Positions 50,430 through 56,095 of a stretch of DNA of 56,095 bases are shown in pieces (position 1 is the stretch's first letter; every line of letters starts with the position of its first letter). The translations under genes were made by a program, and so were the position numbers. This stretch comes from an uncultured Clostridia bacterium (lineage in GTDB: Bacteria; Bacillota; Clostridia; Christensenellales; Borkfalkiaceae): NCBI GenBank assembly GCA_947624225.1, contig CANQJF010000007.1:1-56095 (forward strand), in the 5' to 3' direction. The notes under the pieces are model-generated. The model was not told where the DNA came from. It was given only the letters and a program-made list of their open reading frames with translations, and made no database searches.

Positions 50430-50458
50430 TTGACAGAATCGTCGTGATGTGCTATCAT
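50430..50458 (+). promoter_or_regulatory. Promoter of the 5'-3' exonuclease gene
   Basis: TTGACA (50430-50435) and TATCAT (50453-50458) have a 17-base spacer. The leader contains a CCCGC/GCGGG hairpin near 50477-50490. Confidence 0.75.
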
Positions 50459-50516
50459 TTATTTTAAGAAAAAACCCGCGCTTGCGGGGCGAGATACGAC
50501 GGAGAACGAGACACGC

Positions 50517-51359
50517 ATGGAGAAAATTTTGATCGTCGACGGCAGCAATCTGCTCTTCCAAATGTTTTTCGGCATGCCCTCACGCATTTACGGCCGCGAC
50601 GGCAGGGCCATTCACGGCACGCTGGGTTTTGTCGGCGCGCTCTTGAAGATCATCAGGAGGGTTTCCCCCACGCGCGTCCTGGCCATCTTCGACGGCGAGC
50701 ATAAAAATTCCCGCTGTGAGCTCGATCCCGCCTACAAGGCCAACCGCCCCGATTACGGCGCCATGTCCGAGGCCGAGAATCCTTTCTCGCAACTTCCCGA
50801 CATCTTCACCGCCCTCGATTTTTTGGGCATCTGCCATGCGGAGACGGAGGATTGCGAGGCCGACGACACGATCACGGGTTACGCGCTCGCTCTTCGCGGG
50901 GAGATGGACGTCGTCATCAGTTCCTTTGACAGCGATTTTTTCCAGCTCATCGGCGAGCATGTCACCGTTCTCCGTTACCGCGGCGACAGGACCGTGCTGT
51001 GCGATCCCGCGTACATTGTCGAGAAATTCGGCATCTCGCCCGAGCAGTATGCCGACTTCAAATCACTCGTGGGGGACACCGCCGACAACATCAAGGGTGC
51101 GGACATGGTAGGGCCCAAGACGGCCGCGCAGCTGTTGAATGCTTTCGGCACGCTCGAAGGTGTCATCGGGAACGCGGAGCGCATTGCGAGGCCCTCCGTC
51201 AGAAATTCCATCCTCGCGAATGCGGAGCGGTTGCGGAGGAACTACCGTCTCATCAAGCTGTGCGGGTGCGAGAGCCTCCCGTTCGCCAAGGATGCGCTGG
51301 CGTTCCACGGCGCCGGGCTCACCACGACGCAAGTGCTAAAAGGCATCGGTCTCATGTGA
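50517..51359 (+). CDS. Stand-alone 5'-3' exonuclease (PolA N-terminal type)
   Basis: A 280-residue FEN-like nuclease. Metal-binding acidic residues occur in LIVDGSNLLF, AIFDGEHKNSR, ETEDCEADDTITGYA and ISSFDSDFFQL. The helix-hairpin-helix motif (GDTADNIKGADMVGPKTAAQLL) supports DNA binding. It resembles the 5' nuclease domain of DNA polymerase I without the polymerase, as in ExoIX-like proteins. It may remove RNA primers or flaps. The ATG at 50517 fits the family N-terminus; the ribosome site (ACGGAGAACGAG) is modest. It is transcribed alone. Confidence 0.93.
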   Translation: MEKILIVDGSNLLFQMFFGMPSRIYGRDGRAIHGTLGFVGALLKIIRRVSPTRVLAIFDGEHKNSRCELDPAYKANRPDYGAMSEAENPFSQLPDIFTALDFLGICHAETEDCEADDTITGYALALRGEMDVVISSFDSDFFQLIGEHVTVLRYRGDRTVLCDPAYIVEKFGISPEQYADFKSLVGDTADNIKGADMVGPKTAAQLLNAFGTLEGVIGNAERIARPSVRNSILANAERLRRNYRLIKLCGCESLPFAKDALAFHGAGLTTTQVLKGIGLM

Positions 51360-51434
51360 AGAATCCTGTCCTCTAAATGGGGGCGGACGAAATGACAGGA
51401 TCGGCTTGTTTTTGAAAGAAAATTTGCGAAATGC

Positions 51435-51463
51435 TTGCAAAGTGTCTTAAAACGTGGTATACT
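51435..51463 (+). promoter_or_regulatory. Promoter of the second structured leader
   Basis: TTGCAA (51435-51440) and TATACT (51458-51463) have a 17-base spacer, the same boxes and spacing as at 93-121. Confidence 0.8.
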
Positions 51464-51469
51464 GACGAT

Positions 51470-51623
51470 GCGACACAAATGAATAAGATTTTCGTAAATG
51501 GCTACAACCTTAGCATAGGTGTATCCAATTTTTCCGTTTACGAAAATCCGGGGAAATTTCATTTGTGTCGCAACAATATGGGATACTCTAAGCGGGCGTT
51601 CCATATTGGAGCGTCCTTATTTT
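51470..51623 (+). ncRNA. Unidentified structured leader RNA, copy 2 (riboswitch-like, with terminator)
   Basis: P1 pairs 51470-51482 with 51559-51571 and P2 pairs 51487-51498 with 51537-51548. The conserved core is 51500-51526, one base different from copy 1. The possible pseudoknot is GUAUCC 51521-51526 with GGAUAC 51581-51586. The terminator pairs 51594-51602 with 51608-51616, followed by TTATTTTTTT. The alternative hairpin pairs 51574-51581 with 51601-51608. Compared with copy 1, P2 has the same length but seven of its twelve base pairs are changed on both sides, and P1 has one compensated pair. The 48 bases covering the switch module are identical to 219-266. Confidence 0.78.
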
Positions 51624-51646
51624 TTTACTATTTTTAGGAGGTTTTT

Positions 51647-54130
51647 ATGAACAAAAAGTTTTGGGTCATTCTGCTCACGCTCATGACCGCGCTGTGCCTG
51701 TGTTTGGGCCTTTCCGCTTGCGGCGGAAATGACAACCCGGGCGAAACGACGAACCCCGGCGAACAGGGCGGGACATCGGAGACGGACCCCGGCGAGCAGG
51801 GCGGAGAAACGGAGAATGATCCCGGCGAACAAGGCGGAGAGACAAATCCCCCCACCCATGTCCACAGTTACACCGTCGAAAACGAGTGCTCCGTCTGTGG
51901 CGCGAAGTGGGAATTTACCGATGGCCTTACATACGAATTGGATGAGAGCACGGACACTTACACCGTGACGGGCATCGGCACTGCCTTGGACGGCGTGGAA
52001 ACGCTTGCGCTCGTCATTCCGTATGGGCACCAGGGCAAGAGCGTGACGGCAATCGGAGAGTGGGCGTTCACCGAATGCGATGGGCTCACGAGCATTGTGA
52101 TCCCCGACAGCGTGACTTCCGTCGGAGAGGGGGCATTCTACCATTGCGCAAAATTGACGGGAGAACTAAAAATCCCCGGCAATGTAGCTTCAATTGGGGA
52201 TGAATCGTTCGAAATGTGCAGCGAGATCACAAGTGTTGAAATCGGCAGCGGCGTAATCTCTATTGGAGAATCAGCATTCTATGAATGTAGTAAACTTGGA
52301 AGTATTGCTATTTCGGAAACCGTGACCTCCATTGGCGAGTATGCGTTTGATAGTTGCAGTGGGCTTAAAAGTGTAGTTGTGGCGGATGGGAATTCCACCT
52401 ATCATAGCCAGACGAACTGTTTGATCGAAACGGCATCGCATATCTTAATTTTGGGATGCACAACAAGCACGATCCCGGATGACGGGAGTGTGACTTCCAT
52501 TGGCGAAAATGCGTTTAGGCTTTGCAATGGCTTGACCAGCATTGTGATTCCCGATAGTGTGACCTCTATCGAATATGGAGCGTTCGAAGGATGCAGCGGA
52601 TTGACGAGTGCGACAATTGGGAGCGGTGTGACCACAATCGGTGGATATGCGTTTAGCAATTGCAGCGGGTTGACAAAAATTGAGATTCCCGATAGTGTGA
52701 CCTCGATTGGGAATTGCGCGTTCTGTTATTGCGATGGGCTGACAGGCATTGAGATTCCCGATGGCGTGACCTCAATTGGAAGTTCTACATTCATTGAGTG
52801 CAGTCGCTTAGAGAGCGTGAGGATCGGGAGCGGCGTAACCTCAATTCAAGCTGATGTGTTTAAATCTTGCTATGCACTCACAAGCATTGTCGTCGCGGAT
52901 GGAAATCCCGTTTACCATAGCCAAACCAACTGCTTGATCGAAACGGCAACGCACACCTTAATTTTGGGATGCACAACAAGTACAATTCCCGCTGACGGGA
53001 GTGTAACCGAGATTGGCAAGAGTGCGTTCGCTGAACGTGGGCCGGCAAGTATTGTGATTCCCGAAAATGTGATAAGCATCGGCGAAGAAGCGTTCTTTAA
53101 TTGCGGCAGGCTCGCGAGTGTTGTGATCTCCGCCGGCGTGACCTCGATCAAAGAGAGGGCATTCTATTTTTGCGGGTTGACATCGGTGGTCATCGAAGGC
53201 CGCACGACCGCGGTTGCCGATGATGCGTTTGATGGATGTTATAAGCTCCTCGAAGTTTGGAATCTTACCGGATCTCCGATTGGCTCGGGTGATTATGGCG
53301 GCGTCGCTGCATATGCAAAACACGTCTACACGGGGGAGGAAGAGGGCTTCCAAACGGTAACCCCGGATGGCTATCGGTTTTATGAAGAGGGCGATGAGAG
53401 CTATCTCCTCGGTTACAGCGGCACTGAGACGAAAATCACGCTTCCCCAAGAAAGTCCGAGCGGGAAAATCTATGAGATCTATCAATTTGCGTTCTATGGT
53501 TACAACAACTTGAAGAGCATCGTGATCCCCAACAGCGTGACTACCATGGGATATGCCGCATTTGCGTATTGTTCTGAATTGACGAACATAGAAATTCCCG
53601 AGGGTGTGAGTACGATTGAAGGTGATATGTTCACCGATTGCATCCATTTGACGAGCATAGTGATCCCGGAAGGTGTGACTGCAATTGGAGAGGCGGCGTT
53701 CTCCGGATGCACTCGCTTAACGAGCGTGACGATGCCCAATAGTATAACCTCGATTGGAGATTATGCGTTCGGGGGATGTGCCAGTTTGAAGAGTGTGACG
53801 ATACCCGACAGCGTGACCACTATCGGCGAGAACGCGTTTTCGTATTGCTACGATTTGACAAGTATTGTGATCCCCGAAAGTGTGATCTCTATTGGAAACG
53901 GTACGTTTAGACAGTGTGAAGATCTGACGAATGTATATTATAAAGGTTCCCTTACGCAATGGCAGACCATCACGATCGGCAACAATAATGCCGCTCTTAC
54001 CGATGCCACCCGTTATTATTTCTCCGATGAAGCGCCGACGGCGGAAGAGTGGGCGCAAAGCGAAAATTGGTGGCACTATGATGCCGACGGAGAAATCGTC
54101 ATTTGGAAAAAGTCCGACGCCGTTTCTTGA
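51647..54130 (+). CDS. BspA-like LRR surface lipoprotein (second)
   Basis: An 827-residue lipoprotein with lipobox LSAC (C25). Its signal peptide is nearly the same as that of the gene at 304. A linker (about residues 28-66) carries three PGEQGG-type repeats and is followed by HVHSYTVENECSVCGAKWEF, a short CxxC segment. LRR_5/BspA repeats run from about 100 to 510 and again from about 610 to 760, split by a segment with YRFYEEGDESYLLGYSG. A block of about 45 residues (VVADGNSTYHSQTNCLIETA, and its partner VVADGNPVYHSQTNCLIETA) is duplicated. A short tail ends the protein, with TQWQTITIGNNNAAL. AGGAGG lies 7 bases before the ATG. Confidence 0.88.
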   Translation: MNKKFWVILLTLMTALCLCLGLSACGGNDNPGETTNPGEQGGTSETDPGEQGGETENDPGEQGGETNPPTHVHSYTVENECSVCGAKWEFTDGLTYELDESTDTYTVTGIGTALDGVETLALVIPYGHQGKSVTAIGEWAFTECDGLTSIVIPDSVTSVGEGAFYHCAKLTGELKIPGNVASIGDESFEMCSEITSVEIGSGVISIGESAFYECSKLGSIAISETVTSIGEYAFDSCSGLKSVVVADGNSTYHSQTNCLIETASHILILGCTTSTIPDDGSVTSIGENAFRLCNGLTSIVIPDSVTSIEYGAFEGCSGLTSATIGSGVTTIGGYAFSNCSGLTKIEIPDSVTSIGNCAFCYCDGLTGIEIPDGVTSIGSSTFIECSRLESVRIGSGVTSIQADVFKSCYALTSIVVADGNPVYHSQTNCLIETATHTLILGCTTSTIPADGSVTEIGKSAFAERGPASIVIPENVISIGEEAFFNCGRLASVVISAGVTSIKERAFYFCGLTSVVIEGRTTAVADDAFDGCYKLLEVWNLTGSPIGSGDYGGVAAYAKHVYTGEEEGFQTVTPDGYRFYEEGDESYLLGYSGTETKITLPQESPSGKIYEIYQFAFYGYNNLKSIVIPNSVTTMGYAAFAYCSELTNIEIPEGVSTIEGDMFTDCIHLTSIVIPEGVTAIGEAAFSGCTRLTSVTMPNSITSIGDYAFGGCASLKSVTIPDSVTTIGENAFSYCYDLTSIVIPESVISIGNGTFRQCEDLTNVYYKGSLTQWQTITIGNNNAALTDATRYYFSDEAPTAEEWAQSENWWHYDADGEIVIWKKSDAVS

Positions 54131-54207
54131 AAGCAATAAAGCAGGAGGCCTTGGGCCAAAGATGACGGATGCTTTGCGGGCATGGTCCCGTTGGAGTGTG
54201 TGAAAAA

Positions 54208-54244
54208 GCCCCCGCGGTCGTTATGCCGCGGGGGCGATTTTTTC
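54208..54244 (+). terminator. Intrinsic terminator after the second LRR lipoprotein
   Basis: A 10-bp stem, GCCCCCGCGG (54208-54217) with CCGCGGGGGC (54225-54234), is followed by GATTTTTT. Confidence 0.9.
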
Positions 54245-54499
54245 TGTTGAACGGACTTCGTTTGAGGGGATACACTCAAAGGGCGTTGCCCTTTTCGGTA
54301 TGACAGTGGGGAACAATGCCTCAGGCGGGCGGTATGACAGCGGTAACCCAAGGCCTACCCTTTGGGGGGAGGCTCTGCCCGGAGGGCGGTGGTGGGGGGG
54401 GGAGCTGAAAAAACCCTCTGTCTTGGCTTCGCCTCAACATCTCCCCTTACTGGGGCGACAAGAAACATTGCCCCCTCCATGGGAGGGGGCAGGATGCCG
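54245..54499 (+). repeat. Gene-free G-rich block with dispersed repeats
   Basis: No gene is supported. It includes a poly-G run near 54393-54401 and a segment near 54419-54475 similar to 42555-42600 in the smc-ftsY gap. A CCCCCTCC/GGAGGGGG hairpin near 54469-54490 may end pgi on the minus strand, though its T run is weak. Confidence 0.6.
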
Positions 54500-55927
54500 T
54501 CAGACAATGTATTCGGGGTCGGGTTGGGCGGCGTTTAAATCCTTCTTCTGCAAGTCGTAACCGGGCTTGCCAAGCAGGGCAAAAGTCGCCTTTTTGCCCG
54601 CTTCCACGCCGGGCTGGTTGTAGGTGTCGATGTTGAACATTGCGCCCGCGTAAGCCGTCTGCAACTCGAAGAGATAGAGAAGTTGACCGAGCGTAAACTC
54701 GTTGACCGCGGGGAGGTTGATGGTATAATTGAGCCTGCCCGCCTTGGTGAGCGCATAGGCCGTCGCCTTGTTCTCGGCTTGAATGAGCTCTTCCATGGTG
54801 TGGCCGCCGAGGAAAGAGACGTCGGGAATGCTCTCGCACCCGTGCGGGATGGGCGTCTTTTCTTTGTAACTGCCCACGGAGAGGAAAGTCACCACTTTGT
54901 CATAGGGGCCCTCGGTGTAGAGCTGGACCTGCGAGTGCTGGTCGGTGACGCCGAGCGCTTTCACGGGCGTCTGGCCGACATGGCAGGGCTGTCCGTCGAG
55001 CGTGACGTTCTTGCCGAGCGATTCCGCCCACAGCTGGGCATACCAATCGGAGACATAGCGGAGATTGTCGGAATAGGGCATGAGCACGCCGATGTTCTTG
55101 CCGTCCTGCATGGCGATATATTGCAGCGTGGCGCACATGAGAGCGGGATTTCTGCGGAAGTCGGCCGATTTGCACAGCTTATCCATATAGGCCGCGCCCT
55201 TCAACAGCGCCTTGATGTCGATGCCGAGCACGGCCGCGGGAAGCAGGCCCACGGGGGAGAGTTCGGAGAATCTTCCGCCCACGCCGTCGGGCAGGATATA
55301 GCGCTTAACGCCGCCCAATTCGTCGGAGATTTTCACGAGATTGCCGCGCGCGGCATCCGTCGTAAAGATGACGTTCTCCTTGATGTTTACGCCCGCCTTG
55401 GTGAGCAGGTCGGAGATGATGAGGTATTGCGCCATCGTCTCGCTCGTCGCGCCCGACTTGGAGATGACGTTGAAGCAGGTCTTAGTGACATCGATGACGT
55501 CGAGCAGTTCTTTCATGCGGACGGGGTCGACGTTGTCCTCGACAAAGAACTTGGGGCCGCGGCGCTTGGACTTGGGGAGGTCGTTGTAGTGGAGATGGCA
55601 GAGTGCGGTGAAAGCCATCGAGGGGCCGAGGGCAGATCCGCCGATGCCGAGCACGACAAAGTGTTCAAACTTGCGGCGCACGAGTTTGGCGGTGGCAATG
55701 ATGTCGTTTACGATCTCGGCTTGGTTATAGGGGAGCTCCGTCCAACCCATAAAGAGTTCGTCTTTGCCGCGGTTTTGGGCGACATAGGCATGGGCGGCGC
55801 GGGCAAGCTTTTTGTGCGCGTCGAGCGCCTTTTTGGAAATCCCCTTGTCGCCGAGGTATTTGTCGGTCATGTTGGTGTAGTCCACGGTCACGCGCAATTG
55901 TCTGCGCAAAGTTTCCGTCAGTTTCAT
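54500..55927 (-). CDS. pgi: Glucose-6-phosphate isomerase
   Basis: A 475-residue phosphoglucose isomerase, interconverting glucose 6-phosphate and fructose 6-phosphate in glycolysis. VVLGIGGSALGPSMAF, FNVISKSGATSETMAQYL, the DGVGGRFSELSPVGLLPA region and NFNQPGVE-like DTYNQPGVEAGKK are present. Length is slightly above the bacterial norm (about 450). The start at 55927 follows GGAGGG by 8 bases on the minus strand; upstream codons are not supported. Confidence 0.97.
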   Translation of the reverse strand: MKLTETLRRQLRVTVDYTNMTDKYLGDKGISKKALDAHKKLARAAHAYVAQNRGKDELFMGWTELPYNQAEIVNDIIATAKLVRRKFEHFVVLGIGGSALGPSMAFTALCHLHYNDLPKSKRRGPKFFVEDNVDPVRMKELLDVIDVTKTCFNVISKSGATSETMAQYLIISDLLTKAGVNIKENVIFTTDAARGNLVKISDELGGVKRYILPDGVGGRFSELSPVGLLPAAVLGIDIKALLKGAAYMDKLCKSADFRRNPALMCATLQYIAMQDGKNIGVLMPYSDNLRYVSDWYAQLWAESLGKNVTLDGQPCHVGQTPVKALGVTDQHSQVQLYTEGPYDKVVTFLSVGSYKEKTPIPHGCESIPDVSFLGGHTMEELIQAENKATAYALTKAGRLNYTINLPAVNEFTLGQLLYLFELQTAYAGAMFNIDTYNQPGVEAGKKATFALLGKPGYDLQKKDLNAAQPDPEYIV

Positions 55928-55958
55928 CGAATTATCCCTCCATTTGATTCTCTTAGGT

Positions 55959-55987
55959 ATTATACCACGTTCCGTGCAAAATGGCAA
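55959..55987 (-). promoter_or_regulatory. Promoter of pgi
   Basis: On the minus strand TTGCCA (55987-55982) and TATAAT (55964-55959) have a 17-base spacer. Positions 55988-56095 show nothing I can assign. Confidence 0.75.
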
Positions 55988-56095
55988 GATGCCGCGGGAA
56001 AGTTTTCGGAAATAATTTAGTGAATTGTCAAACTAAGTGCAACAGGATTTGAGATTTTGTTCAAAGAGAAGTTGTGGAGTTTGGAAGAGAAGGAT

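Overview
The window reads as a chromosomal segment of a Gram-positive, low-complexity-envelope Bacillota (Clostridia-like, perhaps an uncultured gut Christensenellales-type lineage; this placement is inference from gene content and style, not from a marker search). Supporting signs are strong GGAGG ribosome sites, TTGACA/TATAAT promoters with 17-base spacers, lipobox signal peptides, BspA-type leucine-rich-repeat surface lipoproteins, a TPP riboswitch in front of thiT, and the gene orders rpsB-tsf-pyrH-frr-uppS-cdsA-dxr-rseP, plsX-rnc-smc-ftsY and ylxM-ffh-rpsP-khpA. Genes are moderately GC-rich, except for the LRR lipoprotein genes, which are visibly more AT-rich. No tRNA, rRNA, CRISPR array, integrase or transposase was seen.

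Layout. 1-4122: a structured RNA leader and a 1272-residue BspA-like LRR lipoprotein. 4123-12356: translation, nucleotide, phospholipid and isoprenoid genes ending in rseP and a small stand-alone TIR protein. 12429-15047: thiT (minus strand) with a TPP riboswitch, divergent from an apparently leaderless hypothetical gene and a YfbR-type HD nucleotidase. 15332-33201: one long operon made of a 2583-residue surface subtilase carrying LRR repeats, a lipoprotein, a complete oligopeptide ABC transporter (oppA-B-C-D-F) and a small membrane protein. 33250-36478: a redox-flavoured island with ohrR, a DUF6508-like gene, a cupin, two decayed genes and a third LRR lipoprotein (minus strand) behind its own structured leader. 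36991-44038: plsX-rnc-smc-ftsY plus a membrane protein. 44115-47185: unknown membrane proteins, an XRE regulator and dispersed repeats. 47206-50126: ylxM-ffh-rpsP-khpA. 50430-51359: a stand-alone 5'-3' exonuclease. 51435-54130: a second copy of the structured leader and an 827-residue LRR lipoprotein. 54500-55927: pgi (minus strand).

The most notable signal is the pair of RNA leaders at about 128-281 and 51470-51623. They share a promoter block, two long helices that differ in sequence but keep pairing through compensatory changes, a conserved core with a possible pseudoknot, and an identical terminator/antiterminator module directly ahead of LRR lipoprotein genes. I do not recognise this as a known riboswitch class. 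A third LRR lipoprotein has a different but similarly built pseudoknotted leader with a terminator. Together they suggest that display of LRR surface proteins is controlled by premature transcription termination. The protease-Opp operon looks like a surface proteolysis and peptide-uptake unit using the same LRR fold.
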